Source: an uncultured Aquimarina sp.
GTDB taxonomy: Bacteria; Bacteroidota; Bacteroidia; Flavobacteriales; Flavobacteriaceae
Direction: 5' to 3'
Assembly (NCBI GenBank): GCA_947500845.1
Contig: CANMTP010000015.1
Span: 38,738 to 102,737, forward strand
DNA length: 64,000 nucleotides
Below, piece after piece: positions 54,052 to 61,625 of this stretch. Below the pieces are notes generated by a model. That model was not told the DNA's origin. It worked only from the letters and a program-made list of their open reading frames with translations, and searched no databases. The translations under genes and the position numbers were made by a program. Every line of letters begins with the position of its first letter. The first letter of the stretch is position 1.

Positions 54052-54504
54052 TTATTCTATTCTTTCGTAGAACAGACCCGGTCCGTCGCAAGCCCAGCAA
54101 GTTGCTATCAACTCTTTTTCAGAATTAATTTTAAGATATTCTTTAAGATCTGCAGAACAATTGCAAATAAGTGTATTCTCAGATTCATGAACAAGCTCCA
54201 AATACATTCCATCAGAAAGTTCAACAACTTTAAAACTTCCTTTTACAGTTGTGGTAGTATTTTCTTGTTCTCGGGATTTAATAAACTTTCCGTTGGATTG
54301 CAAGAGGTAATACTCTTGCCAAGGCATGTCTGCTCCCCTTGATGGGGGTACACCAGCAACCATTCCTGTCATCTTTACCAACTGCCATTTCTGCGGGTAT
54401 TGATCTGTTTTAAATGGAGTGCCTGCTTGGGTTGAGGATTCTTTATCTTTTGAGCATGAAAATAAAATACAAATTGAAAATAGTGCTAATAGTAGTTTTT
54501 TCAT
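54052..54504 (-). CDS. Lipocalin-like lipoprotein, 150 aa
   Basis: The protein has a lipobox (MKKLLLALFSICILFSCSKD). The mature domain has the motif KWQLVKMTGMV near the start and ...EYYLLQSNGKFIKSREQENTTTT, the typical beginning of lipocalin-like DUF4488/5004-type domains (a W-x-L-x-K strand and a N-G-x-F strand). Three closely spaced Cys (ICNCSAD; TCWACDG) may form disulphides. Ligand unknown. Confidence 0.65.
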   Translation of the reverse strand: MKKLLLALFSICILFSCSKDKESSTQAGTPFKTDQYPQKWQLVKMTGMVAGVPPSRGADMPWQEYYLLQSNGKFIKSREQENTTTTVKGSFKVVELSDGMYLELVHESENTLICNCSADLKEYLKINSEKELIATCWACDGPGLFYERIE

Positions 54505-54585
54505 GATACTGTTATTTTGTATTTAGTAAGAAGATGATCAATAATAAAAACAGTTGCGTAATGTAGAGATTTAAGTTTGATTTTA

Positions 54586-54673
54586 CTCGATAATCGAGAT
54601 TAAATGCTCCGATGCTTGCCTCGAAATCTAAATTGTTTTTTTCAATCCAATGCCTCATGGGCTTGCCATGAGG
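54586..54673. repeat. Two short palindromes between lipoprotein and DUF1801 genes
   Basis: CTCGAT-A-ATCGAG lies at 54586-54598 and CCTCATGG-GCTTG-CCATGAGG at 54653-54673. Both are perfect. They look like dispersed palindromic repeat DNA rather than terminators, because no T-run follows. Confidence 0.6.
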
Positions 54674-54693
54674 TAGTTTACTACCACATCTTA

Positions 54694-55083
54694 CTATACA
54701 TATTTTTCTGAGACATATTGATAGGATTTTGTAATTAAAGTTTCCAAAATATCTATGTCTACATTAGCAAGGCTTTTTATATACAAACAGGATTTTCCTG
54801 TTTTGTGCTTACCTAATTTTGATAATAGTGCTTCGTATTGATCAAAACCTGCAATGATATAAATTGATATATTTTGTGCTCTGGACGAAAATCCAGTGAT
54901 TAACCAATCGCCTTCTGTACCACTTTCATATGCATAATGATAACTGCCAAAGCCTACAATACTATTTCTCCAGATCACCGGTGACGAGTTAGAAATACGT
55001 TTCATCATATCGACCAGGAGTAAGCAGTTTTGTTTGCGTTGTGGATCTTTTATATTGTCTAGATACTCAGTTATACTCACCAT
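54694..55083 (-). CDS. DUF1801 domain protein
   Basis: The protein has 129 residues from ATG 55083 (a TTG two codons earlier is unlikely). It has the DUF1801 features: SITEYLDNIKDPQRKQNCLLL, VIWRNSIVGFGSYHYAYESG, SRAQNISIYIIAG and GKSCLYIKSL. The fold is YdhG-like with an unknown ligand; the family is sometimes linked to intracellular small-molecule or iron handling. It is soluble and cytoplasmic. Confidence 0.85.
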   Translation of the reverse strand: MVSITEYLDNIKDPQRKQNCLLLVDMMKRISNSSPVIWRNSIVGFGSYHYAYESGTEGDWLITGFSSRAQNISIYIIAGFDQYEALLSKLGKHKTGKSCLYIKSLANVDIDILETLITKSYQYVSEKYV

Positions 55084-55169
55084 GTACAAATTGATACATT
55101 AAAGATATTAAAAAAGAAGATTTTTAATAGTGATGATAAAAAGAAAAGGTTGTCTTGTCTATGCATCTA

Positions 55170-55685
55170 TTATTCATCTTTCTGAAATCCATAAATAGTA
55201 GTGTGCATACCCGCTATTTTCCATTGGCCGTTTAGTTTCTCCATAAGCCTCGTTTCCCGCTTAAGTCCGCGTAACGAATCTTGTTGTTCATAACTCACCC
55301 AAGCTCCATTCTCATAAAGGCGAACATTAATATCTTTGAGTAACGCTGGTACCGGCTCTGGCTCGGGGTGTTCTTCAAAAAATGTTTTTACAAAACTATT
55401 GATCTCCTCCCATCCAACAGACTCCGAAAAACTGTTGTCTACAAAGTTCATATATGTTTTGGTAATGGTTGAACGGTGCACCCATTTATCTTTCCAGCTT
55501 TCATAATCTCGTTGAAAAGCGGCTTTGGTTTCATTATTTAGTGTTTCCAGGATGGCCTTTTTTTCTAATTCAAAATCTAATGATTGGTCGGTAGTAAGAT
55601 CCGTCTTGGACTTTTTGATTTCTTCACAACTGGTTGTACAAATTAAAGTTGTGAAAACGAAAATTAGTAGCGTACTTCTAGTCAT
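55170..55685 (-). CDS. NTF2-like (SnoaL-like) lipoprotein
   Basis: The protein has 171 residues with a lipobox-like signal (LLIFVFTTLICTTSCEE). The mature domain (KKAILETLNNETKAAFQRDYESWKDKWV; VNVRLYENGAWVSYEQ; NGQWKIAGMHTTIYG) has the alpha+beta barrel signature of the nuclear-transport-factor-2 superfamily, with the final WKIAGMH strand typical of DUF4440-type proteins. It may be an enzyme or a ligand binder in the periplasm. Confidence 0.75.
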   Translation of the reverse strand: MTRSTLLIFVFTTLICTTSCEEIKKSKTDLTTDQSLDFELEKKAILETLNNETKAAFQRDYESWKDKWVHRSTITKTYMNFVDNSFSESVGWEEINSFVKTFFEEHPEPEPVPALLKDINVRLYENGAWVSYEQQDSLRGLKRETRLMEKLNGQWKIAGMHTTIYGFQKDE

Positions 55686-55843
55686 ATTTTTTTTATTAAC
55701 TTAAAAAGGATTAAAATTTTTAGCTGTTTTTACGCAACTTTTCTTTTTAGGTAAGGATACCTTAAGTAAGATAAGGATAAAAAACAACTTTGCTCAAACA
55801 CTTCTTCAACCGCTATTTTTTAAATACTCTATGAGATACAGTG

Positions 55844-56650
55844 CTATCTCAGGATCTGGTCAATCGGAATAACTTCGAAATCACTATTAGATTCGAATAG
55901 ATGCTTTAAAATTGGAATATGCCCTTGTCCAAAAATTACCAAAATCACTTTATCATCTTTTTCTATCTTTCTAAGAATATTAGTGTAGATATGAAGATTG
56001 GTTTTATACCATTCAGAAACAAGTTCAGTACCCACGTAATCATCGTTTTTTCCAATTTTAGCATAAAATTTAGTATAAAATTGTAAGTTTTTTTGCAATG
56101 TTGAATCAGCGTTTACATATTTTAGATTTTCAAGGACTGATAGACGCTTGCTATTCGAGTTGATTTCCTCTATAAAGTCTTTGGCATAGTAATCCATGCT
56201 TTTCAAAATCTCTTCTTGACCGTATTTTTGGGCTTTCTCTTCTGAAGGTTTCGTATCAAACTTCCCTAAATAATTTATACAAGTTAGTTTTTCTAGGTTA
56301 AGTCTTTTTGCTGTCTGAAAACCAAGCAAATCAATTTCATTCAATTCCAATTCGTAACTACCTTTGAGATAATTTTTATAGTGTTCATTTATCTTTTCCG
56401 ATTTCGAAGTCGGTACCTCAATACATATCTGTGTGGGCTCAAATTCAGCCAGTTTTGTTACAACATCGTCTATTTCATTCATCTTCTGAACAGTTAAATT
56501 CAACTCTTCGTTACTATACTCATCTTGGGTAGAAGGACTAAAGTGCATAGTTCCCAGAAGTGCTATTTTGATTTTATGCTCTGTTTCACTTTGGGCGTTA
56601 AGAGCTAAAGAAAATAGTATCGTATTTAATATTAAAATATATGTCTTCAT
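55844..56650 (-). CDS. DUF5694/TraB-like exported protein (integron-like cassette gene)
   Basis: From ATG 56650 the protein has 268 residues with a signal peptide (MKTYILILNTILFSLALNAQ). The longer frame to 56710 runs through the cassette-boundary palindrome and is rejected. The motif ALLGTMHFSPSTQDE (GxxH), the EPTQICIEVPTSKSEKINE segment and a late VILVIFGQGHIPIL resemble the TraB/GumN/DUF5694 group, which may bind metal. It starts about 20 bp after an attC-like site and is the last member of the minus-strand cassette row. Confidence 0.75.
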   Translation of the reverse strand: MKTYILILNTILFSLALNAQSETEHKIKIALLGTMHFSPSTQDEYSNEELNLTVQKMNEIDDVVTKLAEFEPTQICIEVPTSKSEKINEHYKNYLKGSYELELNEIDLLGFQTAKRLNLEKLTCINYLGKFDTKPSEEKAQKYGQEEILKSMDYYAKDFIEEINSNSKRLSVLENLKYVNADSTLQKNLQFYTKFYAKIGKNDDYVGTELVSEWYKTNLHIYTNILRKIEKDDKVILVIFGQGHIPILKHLFESNSDFEVIPIDQILR

Positions 56651-56670
56651 TTCAGTTTTTTTGAAATTAT

Positions 56671-56725
56671 ATCTAACGTCGTAGCCTGACGATAGACGGC
56701 TATGACTCATTATACAATGTTAGGA
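56671..56725. repeat. attC-like palindrome 1 (cassette boundary)
   Basis: Plus strand ATCTAACGTCGTAGCC...GGCTATGAC...ACAATGTTAGGA: an imperfect palindrome of about 55 bp with outer core-like ends ATCTAAC and GTTAGGA and an inner stem GTCGTAGCC/GGCTATGAC. The stop codon of the 120-aa gene (56710-57072) lies inside it, as in integron gene cassettes. Confidence 0.5.
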
Positions 56726-57072
56726 GCTTTTTTATTCTTTTCTATTAATCCATATTTCTCCAAAGCATCTATCCAAATATGTTTTTTATTCATTTCTATT
56801 GACTTTTTTACCAATACTGTTATTGCTTCTTGATTCAGAGATTCTTTATTCATTTCTTTAATAAACAATCCCGAATCCTCTTCATTTAACAACTCAACTT
56901 CTTTCTTTAAATTACAGCATCCATATCCATCGAATGAAATTCGAACTAGTACTATTTGGTCATTTCCAGTTTTATTGAAGTCAATAAATACAGAACCATT
57001 TAAACAGCCTAAGTAAAAGTCAGCAGGTCTAGTTTTTGGCATTGTAGTTTTGAAAAAATCGAAATTGTCCAT
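56710..57072 (-). CDS. Hypothetical cassette protein, 120 aa
   Basis: The protein has 120 soluble residues (FLGCLNGSVFIDFNKTGNDQ; LVRISFDGYGCCNLKKEVELL). A Cys-Cys pair occurs in GYGCCNL. The stop codon lies in the attC-like palindrome. It is coupled to the 99-aa gene upstream by a 13-bp gap, so the two may be a single two-gene cassette, perhaps a toxin-immunity or other paired system. No family was recognised. Confidence 0.6.
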   Translation of the reverse strand: MDNFDFFKTTMPKTRPADFYLGCLNGSVFIDFNKTGNDQIVLVRISFDGYGCCNLKKEVELLNEEDSGLFIKEMNKESLNQEAITVLVKKSIEMNKKHIWIDALEKYGLIEKNKKAPNIV

Positions 57073-57085
57073 CTTTATCTGCTAT

Positions 57086-57385
57086 TTACCAATTCTCTTG
57101 ATTTCCTCTCAATCGGTCCACAAAAGTTGCCGAATCAATTTCATCTGTTCCGAACCTTTCTCTGAAACGTTCTGCTATTCGATTTACCCAGTCCAAATAG
57201 CCTTCCATTCCTTCTGCATTAACCACATCTTCTGCAAATTCAATTGCTCGATAGTGTTTCTTTTTTGAAATTTCATCATGGTCATCAGGAGGGATACAAA
57301 ACCCCCATTTGACACAAAGGTCAGCAAGGAGATATATTAATTCTCGTTCCATCGGAGGAATATTTTTTCTTACTTTAAATCCCAT
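57086..57385 (-). CDS. Hypothetical cassette protein, 99 aa
   Basis: The protein has 99 soluble residues: RELIYLLADLCVKWGFCIPPDDHDEISKKKHYRAIEFAEDVVNAEGME. It is helical and ends near WVNRIAERFRERFGTDEIDSATF. No motif was recognised. It starts 16 bp from the attC-like ends at 57401 and directly precedes the 120-aa gene. Confidence 0.55.
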   Translation of the reverse strand: MGFKVRKNIPPMERELIYLLADLCVKWGFCIPPDDHDEISKKKHYRAIEFAEDVVNAEGMEGYLDWVNRIAERFRERFGTDEIDSATFVDRLRGNQENW

Positions 57386-57400
57386 TCAGTTTTTAATTAA

Positions 57401-57487
57401 TCTAACGTCTCTTCTATGGGGCGTTAGCTTCCCGAAGGAAGCAAATGAAATATACAAATTGTTATCCATTTTTTTCTATTTAACGCT
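57401..57487. repeat. attC-like palindrome 2 (cassette boundary)
   Basis: The plus strand reads TCTAACG (57401) ... CGTTAG (57422-57427), then a perfect 6-bp hairpin GCTTCC-CGAA-GGAAGC (57427-57442), and TTTAACGCT ending near 57487, which overlaps the stop codon of the 231-aa gene. The TCTAACGTC end is identical to that of palindrome 1. Confidence 0.45.
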
Positions 57488-58171
57488 CCAATATATTTCG
57501 GTTGCTCTATCACAATAGAACCCCTCAAAATCAAATTCCGAAACTATTCTATCTATATTTTCTCTATTCGAGCAAAATAGGGTAAAGTGGCTATCCCAGT
57601 GGACGGTATAAAGAATTTCGTATTTAGGAGTAAATATATTTTTATACCAATCAGTTATGATTTCTTTGTTGTTTAAGACATCTTCAATAAAAATTAACTT
57701 TCTTTCTGCGCCAAATTCATCACCAATATAGATCCATTTATGCCCCAATTTGATTAATCCATTTAGCATTGAATCTAAAATTATTTCTTGAAAACCTCCT
57801 TCACTTGGAGGATAAATTTTATGTTCATCAAAAGTTTTGTCAAGTTTTGCTTTAGAAATATCATTTTTGAATTTTTCTTTTAATCCACCAATTGAATTTC
57901 TTAGAGCGATATCAAGTATTTTTATGTTTTCAATTCCAGAGATTTTCAGGTATTCTTTCCAACTAATTTTCTCACAGTAATTAGTTATCTCATCTTTACT
58001 TGGATAATCATCTTTTTCAAAGTCTATTTTATTTGGATTGGCAATTTTTATGAATGGATGAAGTATTACATAAACACTGTCGAAATATCCTTTGTAAAAT
58101 TCAAGAATAGATTCATCCGCTTTTGCGCAAACTTGATTTTTTTCCGGTTCTGGTAAAGTTCTTTTAGTCAT
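57476..58171 (-). CDS. Hypothetical cassette protein, DUF2711-like
   Basis: The protein has 231 soluble residues. The C-terminal block ILYTVHWDSHFTLFCSNRE and FDFEGFYCDRATEIYWSVK resembles the DUF2711 family of unknown function; the assignment is tentative. The stop codon lies in attC-like palindrome 2. The gene starts 14 bp from the palindromic element ending at 58184. Confidence 0.55.
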   Translation of the reverse strand: MTKRTLPEPEKNQVCAKADESILEFYKGYFDSVYVILHPFIKIANPNKIDFEKDDYPSKDEITNYCEKISWKEYLKISGIENIKILDIALRNSIGGLKEKFKNDISKAKLDKTFDEHKIYPPSEGGFQEIILDSMLNGLIKLGHKWIYIGDEFGAERKLIFIEDVLNNKEIITDWYKNIFTPKYEILYTVHWDSHFTLFCSNRENIDRIVSEFDFEGFYCDRATEIYWSVK

Positions 58172-58183
58172 TCTTGAATTATG

Positions 58184-58378
58184 GATAACGCTAAATATAT
58201 GAATCGGAGCAAGGCAAACACACCTGAATCAAAAGATTAATCCCTGCCTACCTGCGGACGGCAGGCAGGTGCGCATTTTTATTTATTATTTAACTTATAA
58301 TAATTCAGCGCTTTTGCAAAAAGGAAATAACCTGCAATTTAGCACTAAATTGTTCTGATTTTTATATCTAATGCTGTA
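58184..58378. repeat. Long palindromic boundary element A with inner REP-like hairpin
   Basis: This roughly 195-bp element has inverted ends (GATAACGCTAAATATATGAA at 58184-; complement-like ATATCTAATGCTG at the far end). A 28-nt block (58193-58220) is identical to 59713-59740 in element B. Inside lies a hairpin CCTGCCT...AGGCAGG (58243-58269). It fills the whole gap between two cassette genes. Confidence 0.6.
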
Positions 58379-58384
58379 AATAGT

Positions 58385-59014
58385 TTATTTCCAGAATTTC
58401 CACCATTTTTTGTGTTTTTTATGCTTCAATTCTTGAGTTACTTCCCATTTCCTTCGCTCATGTTCTGCCGTTCCATTATCGTGATAACAGTTCCAATGAT
58501 TAAATGATTCGTCTGCCAGTCCTATCTTTACTACTCTGTCTTTATGCATCATTACCCCAACTCCGTGTTCTTCATCCCAAGAGCAACCTAATTCAAACCC
58601 TACATAGGCGTAATCATCTTTCTCACTATTCATTATGTGCAAAAAGGCGACACCAAGATTACTTTTGTAGTCAGCTATAGTATTTATTTCAGGCATAAAA
58701 TCTTCATAAATTTCTTTAGCATTAGGATAGTCCTCCAAAAGTCCATTTAATAATGAATCTCGGACTAATTCCGAATTTTCTTTTAAGAATTTAATCGCAT
58801 TGAATTGTGCCTGAGATAATACATAGACATAATCAGTTGACTCTGCAATAATATGAGTTTTAATTATTCCATTAGATACTTTTTTGGAATCTTTGGAACC
58901 ATAAAAGCCATTGCGACTTTCGAACCCTTTCCAAGCAGTCAAATTAATCCAACCATTATAATCTTCTCCTATAATTACATTTGGCGGTATTTCAGTTATT
59001 TCTTGGTTGTTCAT
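58385..59014 (-). CDS. Hypothetical cassette protein, DUF6985-like (possible immunity protein)
   Basis: The protein has 209 soluble residues. The block VGFELGCSWDEEHGVGVMMH, followed by DRVVKIGLADESFNHW, resembles DUF6985, which occurs among polymorphic-toxin immunity proteins. The C-terminus is Lys/Trp-rich (KHKKHKKWWKFWK). Both flanks are palindromic boundary elements. Assignment is by memory of the motif, not by search. Confidence 0.6.
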   Translation of the reverse strand: MNNQEITEIPPNVIIGEDYNGWINLTAWKGFESRNGFYGSKDSKKVSNGIIKTHIIAESTDYVYVLSQAQFNAIKFLKENSELVRDSLLNGLLEDYPNAKEIYEDFMPEINTIADYKSNLGVAFLHIMNSEKDDYAYVGFELGCSWDEEHGVGVMMHKDRVVKIGLADESFNHWNCYHDNGTAEHERRKWEVTQELKHKKHKKWWKFWK

Positions 59015-59030
59015 GATGAAGTCAAATTAC

Positions 59031-59162
59031 CTACGACGTGTTCGGGTATGATTTGGTAAGTTTTGTTTTTCAAATCAGTTTCAGGTTATCCTGAAGTTTA
59101 AAAGTAGGAAAATTTGCTTAGTTAGAAATTCAGCTTGCTGAATTATGCACGGCGTTTTGTAC
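59031..59162. repeat. attC-like boundary element C
   Basis: The plus strand reads CTACGACGTGTTCGGGTATG ... ATGCACGGCGTTTTG. The ends (ACGACGTG / CACGGCGT) form an imperfect inverted repeat, with a further internal hairpin GAAATTCAGC-TTGCTGAATT. It spans the gap between two cassette genes and starts about 15 bp upstream of one ATG. Confidence 0.45.
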
Positions 59163-59166
59163 AATT

Positions 59167-59670
59167 TTATATTACAATATCTTTCCAATTGTATATTTTT
59201 TCGCTCAAATTATATTCCTCTTCTCTAAAATCCTCTTTTGTTTCTCTTTCAAATTTTTCATTTTCTTCTTTAGATTCAGTTTTCCAACAAGTTATAATAT
59301 CTCTACTCGGAATTGAGAAATTAAAATTTTTTGAAATATTGTCGAGGATTATTTTTTGGTATTCAGGAATTAAGATTCGCACAGAAGTGAAATTATCATT
59401 TTCCGAATTCCAAAAACCTACTTTGCCACTTTCAATTGCATAAATCTTTAAATCACAATTCTCAAATATATTTTTCAAATTTTCTATTGATTTAGCAAGT
59501 AGCTCTTTAGAATTAATTTTTAGTTTTTCAAACTCTTCATAGGATAAGAAAGAATATCCTCCATCTAACTTTTCAACAAATCCAATAAAAACTTCGTTGG
59601 TAAATTTTATTCCGTAAACGTTATGTTCAGTTTTCCAATATTCAGGAAAAAATTGTGGTAAATAATTCAT
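59167..59670 (-). CDS. Hypothetical cassette protein, 167 aa
   Basis: The protein has 167 soluble residues (NYLPQFFPEYWKTEHNVYGI; GYSFLSYEEFEKLKINSKE; KVGFWNSENDNF). No domain was recognised. It is bounded by element C downstream and element B upstream. Confidence 0.55.
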   Translation of the reverse strand: MNYLPQFFPEYWKTEHNVYGIKFTNEVFIGFVEKLDGGYSFLSYEEFEKLKINSKELLAKSIENLKNIFENCDLKIYAIESGKVGFWNSENDNFTSVRILIPEYQKIILDNISKNFNFSIPSRDIITCWKTESKEENEKFERETKEDFREEEYNLSEKIYNWKDIVI

Positions 59671-59702
59671 TTATAATTTTTAAATATGATTAAGTGAAAT
59701 GT

Positions 59703-59900
59703 ACACAACACCAAATATATGAATCGGAGCAAGGCAAACATATCTAAACCAATAAATATCTATCCCCGCCTACCTGGCGGATGGCAGGCAGGTGCACATT
59801 TTCATTTCTTGTTCAATTTATATAAATCTAGCGCATTACGAAAAGGAAATTACCTCTTGATCTAGTACAAAATTGCTCTGATTTCATATGTAATGTTAGC
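59703..59900. repeat. Long palindromic boundary element B (relative of element A)
   Basis: It has inverted ends CACAACACCAAATATATGAA and ATATGTAATGTTAGC, an inner hairpin around GGATGGCAGGCAGG (59764-59793), and the 28-nt block shared with element A. The end ATGTTAG also occurs in palindrome 1. It ends at the stop codon of the 209-aa lipoprotein gene. Confidence 0.6.
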
Positions 59901-59901
59901 T

Positions 59902-60531
59902 TTATTTACTTTTCTCTAAAAGTTCTATCAAAAAATCATCTTTGCGATACAATTTAACTTTGCCTTTTCGTCCATTAAATTTATCTAGGAAATTAATAAC
60001 TTCATCAGTATCTGTATTTTGATACTTTTTGATAATTCTTTTAGGTAGTTTTTCATTTATTCCATAATCCCAAATTTTTCTGAGCAACAAAGTAGTATCT
60101 TTTTTATAAAATCCAATTAACCTAAGACTATCAATGCTTATAGTGTCGACAAGCATTAATCGTCTGTTAGTAGCTCCTTCATTATTCAAAATTTCTCTCA
60201 TAAAATTGATTTTCTCAACGTCAATTTTTTCTATTCCTTCAGGTAAGTAAAATTGTTCCCCTATGATATATGAACTTTTTGTAGGATTTAGTAGGTAATC
60301 ATTTTCGTCAGAATAAATCCTAAAATTTTCAGTTTTTCCTTCATAAACCAAATTATGCTCTCCAATATAAGTTTTAAACTTAATTAGAGTTTTTGGTTTT
60401 ATTGATATTTTTTGATTGTCTATTTCCAAGTTGATTTCATCATTTGTAGGATTATCAATCTCTATAGAAATTGGAGTTTTTAAACAACTTGAAATTAAAA
60501 AGAGACTAAAAATTAAGGTTAATATTTTCAT
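59902..60531 (-). CDS. Hypothetical lipoprotein, 209 aa (cassette-like)
   Basis: The protein has a lipobox (MKILTLIFSLFLISSCLKTP). The mature part begins with a beta-rich domain (ISIEIDNPTNDEINLEIDNQ) and continues with a helical region (EKINFMREILNNEGATNRRL). No family was recognised. The stop codon abuts element B. Confidence 0.6.
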   Translation of the reverse strand: MKILTLIFSLFLISSCLKTPISIEIDNPTNDEINLEIDNQKISIKPKTLIKFKTYIGEHNLVYEGKTENFRIYSDENDYLLNPTKSSYIIGEQFYLPEGIEKIDVEKINFMREILNNEGATNRRLMLVDTISIDSLRLIGFYKKDTTLLLRKIWDYGINEKLPKRIIKKYQNTDTDEVINFLDKFNGRKGKVKLYRKDDFLIELLEKSK

Positions 60532-60919
60532 ATAATAATTTTTAATTAAAGCTAACTATTGAATATACGTAAAAGTACATATATTTTAAAATAGCTGTAT
60601 TTCTGATTTTTAAGGAGAGTTAAATAGTTCTAAAGGTTTACAGATTATATATGTAACCTCATCATTTTTATGGGCACATTGCGGGTTTCATAGTGAGCAG
60701 ACTACTTCGTCGTTCCTCCTCGTAATGACGATATGTTGACATTGCGATTCGCCTAAGCGAAGAAGCAATCTTTTTGTTATGAGTAGGAGTGTAGTTTCAT
60801 ATTGGGCAGACTACTTCGTCGTACCTCCTCGTAATGACGGTGTATTGGTCATTGCGAGGGACGAAGCAATCTTTTCGCTATGAAAAATTAAACAACCAAC
60901 CATCAGAAAGGTCTTTCCA
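60532..60919. other. Non-coding stretch with palindromic repeats; no gene seen
   Basis: AT-rich DNA (60532-60685) is followed by repeat array 1 (60690-60882). No frame beyond spurious repeat-derived ORFs was found. Confidence 0.6.
60690..60882. repeat. Palindromic repeat array 1, two copies
   Basis: CAGACTACTTCGTCG-type segments are at 60698 and 60807 (109 bp apart), each followed downstream by an ATTGC...GCAAT hairpin (one at 60741-60769). They belong to the same family as arrays 2 and 3. Confidence 0.85.
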
Positions 60920-61177
60920 TTAACTATTTTCTGAATTGATTAAATTCTCTTTCCTTTTCCTATTACCTGATTTTAATTGTTTTTCTCTTATGATTGCTTT
61001 ATTAATATCACTAAACTCTTCGAAGTATACGAGTTTATCACAATTATACTTACTGGTAAATCCCTTATAAGTTTTCGTTTTGTGTTGACAAACACGTTTT
61101 AATAAATCACTAGTTACTCCGATATAAATAACCGTATTATTTTTATTGGTCATAAAGTAAACATATGATTTTTTCAT
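60920..61177 (-). CDS. GIY-YIG family endonuclease-like protein
   Basis: The protein has 85 residues, a single GIY-YIG domain of the UvrC/URI type: YVYFMTNKNNTVIYIGVTSD (GIY and YIG motifs as VYFMT and VIYIGVT), then LLKRVCQHKTKTYKGFTSKY (Arg and His of the catalytic block) and EEFSDINKAIIREKQLKSG with the metal-binding Glu. It is surrounded on both sides by palindromic repeats (arrays 1 and 2). It may be a mobility or maintenance factor for these repeats, though this is inference. Confidence 0.88.
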   Translation of the reverse strand: MKKSYVYFMTNKNNTVIYIGVTSDLLKRVCQHKTKTYKGFTSKYNCDKLVYFEEFSDINKAIIREKQLKSGNRKRKENLINSENS

Positions 61178-61229
61178 CGACGAACTATCACTATTTCGGT
61201 TTCAAATATAAAATAAATTTCTTAGGACA

Positions 61230-61612
61230 TATAGAGAGACTACTTCGTCGTACCTCCTCGTAGTGACGGGGTGTTCGTCTTGCCTGTTCGTGTGTTTTGG
61301 TCATTGCGAGGGACGAAGCAATCTTTTTACTCTGAGTAGAAATACAGTTTCATAGTAAACAGACTACTTCGTCGTACCTCCCTCGTAGTGACGGTGTATT
61401 GGTCATTGCGATTCGCATTAAGCGAAGAAGCAATCTTTTTGCTAGGAGTAGGAGTATCATTTCATAGTGGGCAGACTACTTCGTCGTACCTCCTCGTGGT
61501 TAAGGTATATTCGTCATTGTGAGGGACGAAGCAATCTTTTCACTATAAGCAGAAATACAGTTTCATAGTAGGCAGACTACTTCGTCGTACCTCCTCGTAG
61601 TGACGCTGTATG
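61230..61612. repeat. Palindromic repeat array 2, four copies
   Basis: AGACTACTTCGTCGTACCTC segments start at 61238, 61361, 61473 and 61575 (spacings 123, 112 and 102 bp). Between them lie ATTGC...GCAAT hairpins (for example ATTGCGAGGGACGAAGCAAT). All copies face the same way as arrays 1 and 3. Confidence 0.9.
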
Positions 61613-61625
61613 AATGCACTACATC

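Noticed and set aside
56650..56710. Longer start for the DUF5694-like protein (20 extra residues)
   Set aside because: The extra codons run through the attC-like palindrome, and ATG 56650 gives a normal signal peptide.
60690..61612. CRISPR array in the palindromic repeats
   Set aside because: Units differ in length (102-123 bp), spacer regions are themselves related, and no cas genes are nearby. They are interspersed palindromic repeats.
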